In this document: positions 11,629 through 24,714 of the stretch, piece after piece
Numbering within the stretch: position 1 is the stretch's first letter
Layout of the letters: each line of letters opens with the position of its first letter
Origin: Silene latifolia
Taxonomy: Eukaryota > Streptophyta > Magnoliopsida > Caryophyllales > Caryophyllaceae
Length of the DNA stretch: 64,000 bases
Direction: 5' to 3'
NCBI RefSeq assembly: GCF_048544455.1
Contig: NC_133532.1
Span: 83,965,156 to 84,029,155 of the forward strand
Program-made: the position numbers and the translations under genes
The notes under the pieces: generated by a model
Seen by the model: only the letters and a program-made list of their open reading frames with translations
The model's database searches: none
What the model was told of the DNA's origin: nothing

Positions 11629-12600
11629 CCTAGGGTTTTTGAATGTTAGGGGGTGTAATAGCCCTAATAAGCAGAGAGACATTAGGTGGTATCTGCATAA
11701 TAATAATATAGGATTAGCTGGCTTGATGGAAACAAGAGTTCGTAATTGTTCAATAAATAAGGTTCATGAAGGGATTGGGAATAAGTGGTCTTTGATCACC
11801 GATAATAGTACTTGTGAGGGGGGCAGAATATGGGTGTTATGGGACGATGGTGTGTTTCAAGTGGATGTTGTTCATTGTGAAGCACAGGTTATCCACTGTA
11901 AGATCTTACACAGGCCTACTGGTGTTAAATGATGGATGTCTTTTGTGTATGGCTTTAATAGATTAGGGGATAGAGTTCTTCTATGGGAATCTTTAGAGAA
12001 TATTCATGAGTTGATACAAGAGCCATGGATTGTTTGTGGGGATTTTAACAACATCCTTGGGTATGACGAGAGAATTGGTTATGTGGTGACTGAAGGCGAA
12101 ATAAAGGGATTTTTGGAATGTACTGCACATTGTGAACTTGCTGATATTCCAGCTCAGGGAGCCTTTTTCATCTGGAGCAACAAGCAGGAGGAGGATGGAC
12201 GGAGGTTCAGTAGGATTGATAGGGTATTGGTTAATATGGAATGGCTCATGGCATTTCCTGATACTAATACTAATTTTTGCCTGAAGGGTTGTTTGATCAT
12301 AACCCATGTGTTATGGAATTATGGAGGACTCATACCAAGAGAAGGAATAGCTTTAAATACTTTAATATGTGGGGAAGTGATGAGAAGTTTTTAAGCACTA
12401 TGGGACAGGTCTAGGAGCAAAGAGTCAGGGGGAGTAAGATGTTCCAAGTGGTTAGGAAAATGAAGTTGTTAAAAGCTGAGCTGAAAAATTTGAACAGGGA
12501 AGCTTTTGCTAATGTTGAAGCCTCTGCTCGAATTGCAAAAGTGAATCTGGAGCACATACAAATAGCTATTCAGCAGGATGTGACTAATAGAGATCTTATA
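11621..12600 (+). pseudogene. LINE-1 ORF2, endonuclease part
   Basis: Start of LINE ORF2: an apurinic-type endonuclease (EEP family) that nicks the target. From Met 11621 one sees NVRGCNS, LMETRVR, then after a stop at 11930-11932 the segment VCGDFNNIL and SRIDRVLVN. A frameshift near 12285 moves the final FDH motif to another frame, and a stop follows near 12410. The linker helix (MFQVVRKMKLLKAELKNLNREAF, from 12439) leads to the RT, but the LARD interrupts at 12601 and ORF2 resumes at 32806 in the same frame after the duplicated ttata. Confidence 0.85.
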
Positions 12601-13921
12601 TGTAACACCCCCATCTACCAAGGAGCCTTAACAAGACCTTCCCCAGCAGATAAGGATGTTACCATCTCGGTTTCCCGAGGACAGTAATAATCAAATGTCG
12701 GTAAAAGCAGTTTTGTTAAATTACAAGTGATATAAACCAAAATAAAAGGTACAACTCGTGACAACTATCAACTATGTGAAACTATTTCTGCCATGACTCG
12801 TGGTAGACTCGTCCCTCCAAGCACCCAGCTATGGTCCTAACATCAACCTGCTAAGACCGACTGCTCACCATAGTGGATCACGACAGACACAACACAAGAA
12901 GACAACACAACAACACCACACAAGGTCAGTAACTGAAGGAACAAAACAAAGGCAGACACAACAAACACAGTAACACACATACACCACCTCCTCCAATCAC
13001 CCACACACCTCTGACTGCCCGAAGGTCCAGTCCTGCCAGATTACCAATCGCAACCAGTAATCTACACCGCCAGCGGGGGACCGCAGCCGTTCCCACCTAA
13101 GCCCCGCTCATCCAATTCAAGCGATAACTCATGTTCCTTAATGTGCACATCCCCTTCTGTGGCGGGTTCCACAGAGGGAAAATCAAGAGTGTGAAGCCAC
13201 TCCCACAAGTGACTCCACTCAGTCGAGGACGCACCTCGAGAACCACAGATAAACAATCGCAACCAACCACATTATACAACAACAATGGTCAGCAACAATC
13301 AATCTACACCACCAACAACGACACTAAACCAATCATACAACACAATCGACATTCTAGACAACCAACAGTACTAAGTAAGAAAACCTACCTTTAGCAAACC
13401 GCAGTGATTTCGCGCACGACCACAAGACAACAAGCAATCACCATAACCACCTATAACAACCAGTATAACCATCTATTACTACTACCATAAACATAACTGA
13501 AACCAAGGGAGACGATGATGATGATGACAACATACCTATACATAGCATTCTGGCGACAAGACCGCTACCTGAAGCAAGTATCCCATCCCTATGGTGTATC
13601 CCCTCTCAAAGGCTCCAACAAGATGAATCAAGGTGAAGGAGGAAGGATATGACAGCATCTAGGTTTAGGAGGAAAGGTGGAGAAATGATTTGGGTTTCAC
13701 GATAACACGATTTATAATTCCCCGCTGAACTCACGTTACTCGATCAAGTAAACGACTTACTCGATCGAGTGACTAAGCTACTCGATCGAGTAGCCTCCGC
13801 TAGATCGAGTAACCAACACTTCAAAGGGTTATAAAGTCACAAGGTTAGCTCGTAAGGTTTCTGAAGGTCTAGACAAGTGCCTAAGGTCAGTCAACGGGTC
13901 TCTAATAGGACGGGTATTACA
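12601..13921 (-). repeat. LARD 3' LTR (left copy)
   Basis: 1321 bp, TGTAACACCC... to ...GGTATTACA. Carries a CTCGATCGAG cluster at 13737-13813 with two exact cores; the partner LTR has five. Confidence 0.94.
13737..13813. repeat. CTCGATCGAG cluster in LARD left LTR
   Basis: Exact palindromic cores at 13760-13769 and 13781-13790, with degenerate copies (ctcgatcaag, agatcgag) either side, spaced about 20 bases. Confidence 0.9.
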
Positions 13922-13935
13922 TTCTTCCCCCCTTA
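13922..13935 (-). promoter_or_regulatory. LARD polypurine tract
   Basis: ttcttccccccttaaaa on the plus strand gives a purine run AAGGGGGGAAGAA directly against the 3' LTR on the element strand. Confidence 0.85.
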
Positions 13936-13939
13936 AAAA

Positions 13940-13959
13940 GAACTTCGTCCCCGAAGTTC
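13940..13959. repeat. Palindrome GAACTTCG-tccc-CGAAGTTC beside the PPT
   Basis: Perfect 8-bp arms with a 4-base loop. The same palindrome is at 14525-14544 in this element and, with one loop change, at 46113-46132 in Tekay. It may be a conserved hairpin or protein site near the 3' end. Confidence 0.85.
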
Positions 13960-14871
13960 ATCTCATCCACCCTCACGACACAAGGCAAAAGGAGCTAAGG
14001 CAACCCACAACTATCCATTCCGACAAGGACAAGTACGACCGTTCGTGGATACCACCCCGATATGAATGTTCATCAACCATCATCGTAATCTATCTCAACA
14101 CACATCATTCAACACGGCTTCCTATCAAGTCGTCACACATACATTATACACGAGAACAACCAACACAACCGTTACTTCTACTTATTTCTATCATTACACA
14201 AGTATAAACCAACAACATGCAGTAACTTATCAATCACTCATATCACAAACAATTAACATTCCATTTCAAATTAATTCCACATCATTTATATTACCCCCAT
14301 GAACCATTTATATTACTTAACGATGTGGCAACAATTCAATTACTTAACCACTTGCAATTCAATTACTCGAAAATGAAATATAACCACATGATGAATTTGA
14401 CCAACAATAACCAACAATTATTCAAAATGTGATAACAATTACTCAAAACAACTACTCAAAATACTATAAGATTGTCATAATTTTGTCATTTTCCCATGCA
14501 ACATTACTCTTCCCCTCTCAAAAGGAACTTCGTCCCCGAAGTTCACCTTCAAGAATTATAACTATTACACGAGACGTTACTTTTATTCCATATTGACATT
14601 ATGAAAAGATTACACTATGCGTAGAGACTCACAACGAACATGGTGTTTCATTGATATTACCTAGACAGAAATTCTGCATATTAAAACCATAGGAAAAGTG
14701 AACAACACAATTACACATTCTGTCATCCCATTATTATACATGACATCGATTAATTTCTTACGCGACATTACAAAATATGAAACAAGAATTATAACCACCA
14801 TTCAACATGTTACTTGAGGCAATTCAATTTAGCATGGAAAAGTGTATAAACCATACTTATATTGTATAAAT

Positions 14872-14981
<110 letters not shown>

Positions 14982-15104
14982 TATAAACCATACTTGAGAC
15001 ACGACGATGCTATTACCAAGGATGATAAGGGAACATATTATCCACGAGGTACACATGCACGAAGATTAAAAACAATTTAGGATTAAACAGCTGTATACAG
15101 GGGC

Positions 15105-15250
15105 ACTCGATTGAGCTAAGAGGCTACTCGTTCGTGTTAACGCTACACGATCGAGTTCATCAACTACTCGATCGAGTACGTCGAGTCCAGAGAGCATTTC
15201 TAACTCACACCTGCAGTTACTCGATCGAGTGAGGGGCACTCGATCGAGTG
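15105..15250. repeat. CTCGATCGAG cluster in LARD 3' UTR
   Basis: Exact cores at 15167-15176, 15220-15229 and 15239-15248, with degenerate copies such as ctcgattgag and cacgatcgag upstream. Confidence 0.9.
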
Positions 15251-15475
15251 GCCACAGGTCAAATTCTTCCAAATATATACGTTGCAACACCAAGGAAACA
15301 TAATCAAGTCAGAGTTTCATTTCCGACACTATACACCTGCATAACAAGTTTTAAAATCATCCAAAATACGACCTTATGGCCAAGTACAAACCAAGGTGTC
15401 ACCAAGTGCCAACAAAACAAGTACTAACTAATGAAAAATCCATGGAACAAAATATATATAGAACAAAAGAAACAA

Positions 15476-16529
15476 CATCACTCCAAGGCCGGCTCCTCCA
15501 TCTCCTCATCTCCACCACCTCCTCCAGATGTGCCAGCTCCTCCTGTCTCCTCGCCTGTGGTGGCTCCTGTACCCGAGTCTGCCCCCACTCGCCATGGTGC
15601 CAAGCAACCGAAGGGGTAACTCCGAGGCTCGCCCCATGTAGTCGGATCCACACCAAAGGAGTGAAATACTCCACTGTCATCTCCAACACCTCTCCACCAC
15701 ACCGGTTGGGCCAAGGCAGCCCCAATGTCCTGCATATATACCATCTCGTGTAGGTTCCGGAGCATCAAAGTGGCAGATACCCTCTCAGTGAGCTCACTCA
15801 CCCGCATCTCAGGACTAAAGAACGAAGGGTAGCTGGGAAACTAATGTTGTGGAGGCACGGGCTGCTCTGGTGGGTCTCAGCAACTCTCTCCCTCACCCGT
15901 CTCGGACCCCTTCCCACTCTAGGTTGTCGGTCCTCAGGTCTAGCCTGATCCCTCTTAGTCGGCTCTGGCATCACCTCCAAAATAGTATCATCAATGAGGT
16001 ATTACTGTCGAGCAGGAGCCTCCTCATCATCATCGGAGTCTGATGCCACTACCGCCGCCATCAAAGGCTCAGTCACAGGGAGGTGCTCGGGGTCAGGTAT
16101 CCTCATCCAACTCATACCCCATACTCTCCAGCAAACCCACCACCCTCCAAAGTTCTCAACCATTTCTGGTCGAGGAAGTAGTCTCGGTCCAAGGTAGGCA
16201 CAGAGGGAGCCATAGGTGTAAGGGCCGAAGAGGCCTCAAAGGTGGTCAACCGCTCAGCTAACCGTGTGACAATGGTACCACAACTCAAGTAGCGGGTCGC
16301 AGAGGTGGCCAGCAAAGTTAGGCTAGCACAGACTATGGCCGGGGCACTGTAAGAAACTCTGGGGCCTCGGGTGGGGTTAAGGTAGGCAACTAGCAACATC
16401 ACCTCGTGTGAGTTCAACTTACTCACATCCTTCCAGTCATAGAGCAGACAACTCAATGCACGAAGAAAGATCTTCAAAGTGACATGTTGAACGTCATTTA
16501 TCAACATGTTACTCGAAGTGGGGGCGTTC
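15476..16529 (-). pseudogene. LARD Athila ORF1-like gene, 3' part
   Basis: Second part of the protein interrupted by Copia-2; after removing Copia-2 and one cgttc the frame joins that at 28998-29533 without a shift. The block 16112-16529 reads ...SNMLINDVQHVTLKIFLRALSCLLYDW... and continues to EGGGFAGEYGV, where frameshifts or stops near 16110 and 15800 push later homology into other frames (15798-15980 and 15478-15807, the latter with WGEPRSYPFGCLAPWR and an acidic Gly-rich tail). The natural protein would be about 500 aa. Function unknown. It is related to the Athila gene at 97-1019. Confidence 0.65.
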
Positions 16530-16637
16530 TGTTAGGTTTGTTTACCTCTTATTAGACTCCTCTAATAATGAACTAATTAACTTCTTAATTATTTGTTCTT
16601 TAGATCTAGTGCATGAATAACAAAATAAGAGATTTAT

Positions 16638-18483
16638 TAAAGGACGTAGCATAATGGGTAATATTCTGATAAGCCAAGATTTGGTCAGACTCTACAAGAG
16701 GGCAAGTGCTTAACCTAGGTATATGTTGAAGGTGAACTTGAGGAAAGCATATGATTCCATTGAATGGAAATTTGTGCTTCAGATGATGAAGGCTCTTAAT
16801 TTCCCTACCAAATTCATTCACCTGGTGATGCTTTGTGTAACAACTACAACTTTTACTATTGCTCTCAATGGCAATACTCATTGTTTTTTCAAAGGGCAAA
16901 GGGGTTTAAGGCAGGGAGACCCTCTATCCCCCCTTCTCTTTACCCTTTTTATGGAATATTTGAGCAGATTACTTGATGTTGGTTGCAAAAGTCCTAGGTT
17001 CCATTATCACCCACATTGCAAAGGGCTTAAACTGACCCACCTGATGTTTGCTGATGACTTGCTTTTATTTTGCAAAGGGAATTTAGCCTCAATCTTCACC
17101 CTTGTTGAGGCTTTTGACTGCTTTACTAAATCTAGTGGGCTACATATCAATTCTGACAAGACGGACATCATGTTTAATGGAGTGCATTCTGAGGTGGAGG
17201 AAATTATTTTAAGAAAGACTGGCTTTAAAAAAGGGAACTTGCCTTTCAAATACTTGGGGGTGAACATCTCTCATAAGAAATTGTCTAAGGTTGATTGTGC
17301 TATGTTGGTGGAGAAGATGACCCACAGAATTAAAGGATGGAATAAGAAGAGAATTTCTTATACGGGTAGACTGATACTGGTTAAATCAGTTCTGGCGACT
17401 TTGCATAACTATTGGGCTCAAATCTTTGTTCTACCTATAGGAGTCATGGAGAGGATCCAGGCACTTTGCAGGAACTTCCTTTGGGAAGGGACTGACAGCT
17501 ATTCCAAGGCTCCTCTTATATCCTGGAAAGTTGTTTGCCTGCCACTCTTAGCTGGGGGCCTGGGTGTAATTGATAGGAGGATCTGGAACATTGTTGCAGT
17601 AGGGAAATTGGTGTGGTGGATTATAACCAAGAAGGATATTTTGTGGATAAAATGGATTGATAAAATTTATCTGAAAGGAAGAGACTGGGCTAGTTACCAA
17701 CCAAGCTTAAATAGCTCGTGGGCTTGGAGACAGGTGTGTGCTGTCAAGGATAAGTTGCAGGGAGGTTATGTTGATGGCAAATGGCTGGGCAAAGATGGGA
17801 CTTACACGATAGATGTTGGTTATGAGTGGCTCAGGCAGGGACCTTGGCCAAAAGTTAACTGGTATAATTTAGTCTGGAACAGAATTAATACTCCAAAACA
17901 TTGCTTTATTGCCTGGCTTATTAAGCATGGGAGATTACTTACACTGGACAGATTGTGCAAAATGGGTGTTACAACTGAGAAATTGTGTTTTTTGTGTGGT
18001 GTGCAGAATGAAGATCATGACCATCTGTTTAGACACTGCAAGTATACTTGTTTCTGCTATGACAGACTTCACAATTGGCTTAATATTCGAGGTGGAGGCT
18101 TTGGCAATTCTGAGGAGATGCTGAAGAATAGGCATTACTTTGGTTTTCTCAGGAAATTGTTATGTTCACTGGTGGTGGCTACTCAGTATCATGTTTGGTA
18201 TGCTAGGAATGTTTGTAGGCTGGAACATTGGGTCATCCATCCTAAGGCTATCCTGGAAGCTGTTCACGCGGATGGTAGAATGGCTATCCTTAAGTATAAG
18301 TATAAAATGATGTCTCAGGTAGATAGTAATTGGTGTAGAATGCGTGGTCTAATGTAATAGTTCATATGGTGTATGTCTTGTTCCTCCTATGATTGGATGG
18401 ACTAGTTGTCTTGAATAGGTTGTAATATGGTGAATTTCCCGTTTTGGGATGAGCTTAATATTACATATATTTCCACCAAAAAA
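16638..18483 (+). mobile_element. LINE-3: 5'-truncated LINE in the Copia-2 3' LTR
   Basis: Target duplication aacaaaataagagatttat (19 bp) at 16619-16637 and 18484-18502, with a short A-run at the 3' end. The copy starts inside RT (KGRSI...), as expected of incomplete target-primed reverse transcription. The empty site is in the other LTR. Confidence 0.94.
16723..18357 (+). pseudogene. LINE-3 ORF2 fragment: RT C-terminal half and zf-RVT-like domain
   Basis: A continuous 544-codon frame of an L1-type ORF2. From the start: LRKAYDSIEW (RT motif A), GLRQGDPLSPLLF, and the catalytic HLMFADDLLLF near 17040-17075, all intact. The thumb/connection part (KYLGVNISHKKLS, GRLILVKSVL) follows, then the C-terminal region with PKHCFIAWLIKHGRLLTLDRL and Cys/His pairs (CFLCG, HDHLFRHC). 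A stop (TAA near 16714) lies just upstream; homology extends back to 16638. With no endonuclease or ORF1 it cannot move on its own, but the open frame suggests it is young. Confidence 0.9.
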
Positions 18484-19734
18484 AACAAAATAAGAGATTT
18501 ATAAGAAAACAATGTCCCTTACATTGTTAATTTCGGTTTTATGGGCACAAGTAAGGTCTCCTACCTTCACTTGTTTTTGAGCTATGATGAGTAATAGGAT
18601 GATCCTCCAAAGACTCCAAGTATAGAAGCCACTCCTTTTGATTGCACCCAAGATTAAACTCTTATCACTACTAAATAATATGTGCTAGATATTTATTTAG
18701 TAGTCTACCTTAAAATTGATTACTAATACCATATATTACACTAATAATATTAGTAATCTTTATGAACAATTTGAATCAAAACTTCTCATGTTTTGATAGA
18801 AAGAAAACTATGAATAATGGAGGTTTTGCATGTGATAAAGATGTAAGCATCTTTTTAGAGAATAAGTGAAGAAAAGTATGAACAACAAAAATGTTCTCAC
18901 ACCCACTCAAATGGTCCGTCCAAAAATGCTCTTATTAGAGCCATTTTGGTCCTTTCAAAATCACATGCTATATTGTGTAGGTAGTAGGCTTTAGCTAGAT
19001 TAAAGTTGTGTCATAAGATGTTGGAGTATCTTTCCAACAACTAAATGACAAAGCTATAAAACTCAAGCATCCCTCTTATTTAGATGGTACACGTGTGCTA
19101 TTATGGTCCATTTTTGTCTTATAATATTTGTCCTACAAATGCTTATAAGTCTTATATTTAATTATCTTACATAATTAAATATTAATTTAATCATATAACA
19201 ATTATATGACAAATTAATAAACATATATTCACTCAACTTATTGAGTAATATTTTACCATTATATCAACATATAATGGGTCCCATAATTACTAGTTAGTTA
19301 AATTTACAACCTCTTGTAAATTTAAATAACTAATTACCTCTACCTCGAAATATTTATAAAACCTCAACATAATTTAGTGAATTAACATATTAATCCACTA
19401 AATAGGATCTTATTTAATCACATTACAATAAGATACATATTTCCTCTCATAAATATAAATTGTTCATATTTAAGGAATTAATTAACTTGTATCGACATAC
19501 AATTAATTAACTTTACTGATAAGGGCATCATCCTTTAGGTGTGATCTTAAGGGATCAACTGACCACCACCGTCCCACGATAGTAACGTCAAACTCTAGCA
19601 AGCCAATCGTTACCAATTAATGTTGATCAGTTGACTATATAAATGAATCATCCCTTACGTATTCTTATTATGAGATTTAATTATCATATTTAAATCATGT
19701 GATCGCACTATTGTTGAGGACACATTTTCCAACA

Positions 19735-19746
19735 ATCTCCCACTTG
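19735..19746 (-). promoter_or_regulatory. Copia-2 polypurine tract
   Basis: Element-strand CAAGTGGGAGAT abuts the 3' LTR, identical in core to the Copia-1 tract. Confidence 0.85.
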
Positions 19747-22700
19747 TCCGAGACAAGTGTGCGTCACCAATTCTCTTGTCCTATTACAATCTCCCACTCA
19801 ATGTAAGGTGTCTTGCAGGTCGTACTTACACTTGATCATATCTTGAGTGGTTTCCTCGATATGGAGAGTAACTGTCTGACCGGAATTATCTACCATAGAT
19901 ACCTTCCGAGCGTGGCCACGCATTTCCAGTTAACTACTCCTCGAGTGGCCTTGAGATTTCAAACAACCCTGACAAGGGGTGGACAATTCCTATCGCACTA
20001 TTCCCTTCGTTCAGCCACAGTTCATCATAACCCAAAATATACCCATTTGACCTCATTTACGACAGTCGTAGAGTATAAATCAAAGCCAATCAGAAATTTG
20101 TGCCAATTTGGGCGAATAGTCTCTAGTTAAAAGAATTGACTCATAAGAATACTATAGTAGCTCTTGCCACGACCAGGCTTTATGAATTACCAGAACTCTA
20201 TAAGCGATCACTGCCCGACAGAGTGTCCCCTACAGTCTGCCTATGTGATCGACTAGTCATCCCGTATGACTCTATGGCACTTGAACTTGCCATCAATCGC
20301 ATCACACTCTAGTCACTTCGAGACGTCACCTCATATAAGTAACTAGGGGCGAATACCATGTCAATCCAGTTCACTTTAATGGGGTTCAATTTGTCTCTAC
20401 AACCCATTCGGATACGACAAGGTAACGGGTGAGTTTAATGAAACTCAAACGATAAATGCTATTAGCACATATGAATAGTCAATACACTATTACTACTTCA
20501 TATCCTATAATCTTTAGTGTATTATTAACACTAGTTAAAATGCAATAAAAGCTTGGCATGTGGATATACCCTATATCCATATATTCCAACTTTTTCAATT
20601 GCTATTTCCTTCTATTCAATGTTATTTCTTATAACTTGAATTTATTTCTAAGTATTTGTCTAGTTTTCTTACTAGACTTGGGCTCTTTAACTTGAAAGAT
20701 GCTCCCACTGTTATCGCATAAATTGTGATAAAGTCATTTGTAGAGGGATTCACCCTTAATCCCTACGTTGACCATTTTATCACATTTTACTTAGATTCCT
20801 TTTTTAGAATTTGCAATGCACGAAACTAAAACACTTTTCTAGTCTCTTACTCCTAAGTAAATAAGACATCCTAGGATTTCAACAAATTCTTTTTAGTTTG
20901 GAAACTAAAGTTTGTGCAACCCTTCAACACGTAACTTAGTTTATCATCCAAACATATGAATGAATCCTTAATTCTTCTCAAGAATCTCAAGGATGTTCTT
21001 TAAGGCTCTCATAAACCCTATCATGGAAATTAACTTGTTATTAACTTATTATGCTCTTAGCATATATTACACCATGGCATGTGTGTCTGTTGGCATACAT
21101 GATCATTCTAATGGCGGAAACATTAGAAATCGATTTCATGTAATCAACAACTAAATAGATTCAGTGAACGACTATGACTCCATCATAGTAAGTCCACTTC
21201 CATCAACATGAATAATCCATTCGACCTTGTTGATGTTAAACAGATACGAAAGATCTTATCCTCATAAGACTCTCAACTCTATGCCAATATTCTCTCTCAT
21301 AGATTCAAAATCTAGAATACTTTTCATCCCTTTCCAAGTCTCCAATCACTCTTTCACAGAAGAGAGCATTAGTACATTATTCTCAATAAGTAATATGTCA
21401 TCAACATATAAGACATGGAGAAATAATTCTAGCTCCCACTTAACTCTATGTATAATCATGATTCTTCAATCATGTGAATAAAACCATTCACTATTATCAC
21501 ATAAACGAAAAGTATAATCCTTTAAAGTTTGCTTAAGACCATTCTATGATCACTTAAGAAAGCTACGCATAAGATGTTAGGATTCCTAGATCTTTATCTA
21601 AGCTTTTGTGTTCCAAACACATCCTTCTCTAAATTCCCATTTTAGAAAAGTGAATTTTATTTGCCATTCTTCATTAAAATGAAATGCAGCAATTCCTAAC
21701 ATAATTAATCTTGATCAACATCTTCATGTCAATCTTATGCATTTGAGTACTTTAAAGCTCTATTTACTTTTAAAGAGACCCTCGCTTTAAAGTAAATCTA
21801 CTCTTGAGTAACAATTTCCGGACTGTAATGCTACGGCTCGTATGTAACAAGGTCGATTTGGAATAAGGTCATAATACCATTACTTTCACAAAACAATATT
21901 TTAACAATAAGACATGTGCCCTAAACTCCCACTGAACTATACTCCCATTCTATCTTTATAGATTATAGTTCCATTACTTTCACAAAGTAACACTCTAACT
22001 ATAAGACATGTTTGTAACGATCCAATCTACTCCCACTCTATCTCTCAGAAATACATCTATCTTCTTGAGAGATAGCTTTGTGAGTTACAAACATATATGG
22101 AGTATTGGAAGTTTCTCTGATCGATGTTATTTGTTAAATAGACTCTCTATTTCAGGTATCTCATGGTTGACCATCCGTTCAGAATTACTTGTCCGTTTTG
22201 GATTGCAAATTCCCAAAATTGAGTTCAATAACTCAAACTGACTCATATTAGTTTGATCTTATGGGTAGTGACACTAGGTCATAATCCATCTTTAATAAAT
22301 CAAATTTATTACTTAGATCTTTTGCCACTACGATCGGATCGTAATGCTTTAGTCCTTTGTTCAATTGGTTCTCTACATCATTTAGAAAATTCTTCAAATT
22401 TCTCAAATGCTTCACTTTATATTTGATTAAGTAAATATGCCCATATCTACTTAAATCATTGGTAAAAGTGATGAAGTAGTCATAAATTCCCCTTGCGGTG
22501 ATGCTTATTTAGAACACATACATCGTCATGTATTAGTCCCAACAAATCTCTTGCTCGTTGTACCTTTACCACTAAAGGGAGTACAAATCATTTTGTATAG
22601 GAGACAAGAATCACATATTCCATATGATTGAAAATCAAATGGTTCATTAAATCTAGTCGACACTAGCCTTTAATGCGTTTCTCATTTATGTGACCTAATC

Positions 22701-22962
22701 GAAAAAGCCAAATGTACAAATAATTTGGATTACTAGTTATGAGTCTTTTGAATCGTATTATGAAGATATCTTTGCTTGAGTTAGAAGTGTCTAAAACTTG
22801 TATATCATAAAGATAAGTAACATGGCTCACAGCCATGTCTATTTTCAACAAAATAAATCCTTTCATGTCTAACATAGAAATGGAAATAGTGTTTTAGACA
22901 AGGTGGGTACATAATAACAATTATGTAGATTGCAACTCAAAGCTATTAACTAAAACAAGTAC
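19747..22962 (-). pseudogene. Copia-2 pol remnant (pre-integrase, RT traces)
   Basis: Broken pol in the expected order. A gag-pre-integrase segment (LFRLGHINEKRIKG) is at 22663-22740. The RT catalytic box, reading LYVDDILLIEN on the minus strand, is at about 21385-21420. The spacing between them (about 1.3 kb) is roughly a kilobase less than in a complete copia pol, so integrase and early RT have lost sequence. The stretch 19747-21130 is collinear with Copia-1 8300-9686. No frame longer than about 85 codons remains. Confidence 0.75.
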
Positions 22963-23575
22963 ATAAGTCCCTCTTGAAGTGGCGGCTACCCTAGCTCCAT
23001 TTCCTTGTCGGAGATTCGTATCACTCTTGTTTAGCTTTTCCACATTTCCAAGTCCCACTTGGAGTAATAAGTCCAACTTTGATATCTCCCAAATACTTGG
23101 GGCAATTTCGCTTCCAATGGCCCATGACATTACAATAATGACATTCTTCATAGAATTGGGCACCCTTCTTGGTCTTGGTCTTGGTTTTGGTAGTCCCACT
23201 ATCCATTTCCAATTCATTATTAGGTTTGGGTTTCTCACCCATCTTTGCCTTTCCTTTATTAATACCAATACTCCTTTCAGTTGCAAGGACACTCTTGCTA
23301 GAACTCCCACTGAATTTAGTATTTCTCCTTGTTTCTTCAAACAAGGATGCCTTTGGTTTACTGAGATTTTCTTCACAAGATTTTCCTACCAAAGTGGTGG
23401 GCAATAATATGGGAGTGTGTGGTGTGGAGGTGGTAAAGAAGCAAAAATTTTCATCCTGACCAATGCCAACGCGTAATTCTCTAATCGTATCATTGTCATA
23501 CTCGGAGCATTTTTCATCAAGTGATTGGAGCCATGTATCAACGGTGATTGGTGTAGGAGTATTAGATGAATTCAT
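22963..23575 (-). pseudogene. Copia-2 gag, internally shortened, zinc knuckle intact
   Basis: A 184-codon frame from Met 23575 to 23021. It has a Ser/Thr-rich start, then a Lys-rich segment and the knuckle CHYCNVMGHWKRNC near 23110-23150, followed by PKYLGDIKVG as in Copia-1 gag. The central gag core seen in Copia-1 (WDAQLRL..., YEIYTKLV...) is missing, so I infer an internal deletion of about 130 codons that kept the frame. It starts about 150 bases from the solo LTR in the leader. Confidence 0.8.
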
Positions 23576-23730
23576 TGCGTATAATTAACTGCAAAAACTG
23601 GAAATGGAGGAAATAATTAACATCTATCGTTTTAATAATACTCGTAAATTTAACTACAAGTATTGCATTTATATAGTGACCTCTACCCAACTCTTATAAA
23701 TGATCCCGAGATCCAAATTCATATTAATAC

Positions 23731-24709
23731 TGTAGGGTAATATCCGTATAAAACCCTTAAAATTTAGGACTATAACGCAAATTTTAACATGTGATTATTG
23801 TCATAAACGAAAAATACAAGAGAAACGATAAAGGTATAAGAATCAACCTCGGGTCCTTTGTGAATGCGGCCTAAGAACAGAAATCAATATAGATTTCCTC
23901 CTAATCGTTGCACCCAAGACCGTCTGAGACTATGCCCCTTGTGCTAGAAAGTACTCTCTAATTGCCTTGCAATATTGAGAGAGTTTTTGTGAGGTTTTCG
24001 ATGTGAGATCTAGGTTTCAGAGAGAATGCCTCCAAAAACCTAATTTTTGTGCAAATGAATATGCTTAGGTCAAAAGGAGAGAAAGCTCTCCTTTTGTTTG
24101 TTTCGGCCAAAACCGTGAGCTTCATGGAGAAGTGGGCTTTCACTTCCTCCTTATTTTAACTCGTGGTCCGACTCGAAAATGCTAAAATGTATATGACGGG
24201 ATTTTATTATAAATCGTCATCGGTTATCGGTTATTAAAATATCGACTAGTAACATGGATTAGTCGACATATTAATACTTGTCCGACAAAGACAATATTGT
24301 ATAATTAATTCAATATACATCAATTAAATATAATCGTTATATTCAATTTACGAATTAACCGCTTAATTCGTCTTAGCCATTATTATTTAATTCGTATTAA
24401 ATAATTATCTCAACATCGCGTTTGACTAATTATTAGTCAATAATAACTCCGACTAACTGCTTAGTCATATTAGGCATCAACATGACTGTATTTTCATAAT
24501 GTCACATCTCTCAAACGTATCCTATAGGTGTGACTTTTAGGGACCAGTTGATCACCGCCATCTGTATGACAATAACGTCAAACTTATCTAGCAAGCCAAC
24601 CGTTATTGATAAACGTGGACCAACTGATAATAATACAAAAGTATACCCTTTGATCCTTTTAGAGATTTAAATGTTATTGTACTAACTGTAGAGGACACCA
24701 GCTCCAACA
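23731..24709 (-). mobile_element. Solo LTR of a copia-type element
   Basis: 979 bp, TGTAGGG... to ...CTCCAACA, flanked by aatac (23726-23730 and 24710-24714), with no internal region. Leader sequence homologous to Copia-1 continues on both sides. Family similar to the LTR end at 1-96. Solo LTRs form by recombination between the two LTRs of a full element. Confidence 0.9.
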
Positions 24710-24714
24710 AATAC

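Larger units (their letters stand above)
16530..19734 (-). repeat. Copia-2 3' LTR, interrupted by LINE-3
   Basis: LTR of about 1.34 kb with a 1.85-kb LINE insertion. The partner LTR holds the uninterrupted site near 26877-26897, and in turn lacks the LINE-4 insertion that would fall near 19450-19464. Confidence 0.93.

Noticed and set aside
15376-16261. Plus-strand reading frames in the LARD
   Set aside because: They lie opposite the Athila ORF1-like gene, which has homology to the gene at 97-1019; the plus-strand frames show none.
16530-19734. A 3.2-kb LTR
   Set aside because: The partner LTR shows a clean empty site for the 1.85-kb LINE in the middle; the true LTR is about 1.34 kb.
22979-23459. 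Plus-strand reading frames opposite Copia-2 gag
   Set aside because: Opposite strand carries the zinc knuckle; these are shadows.
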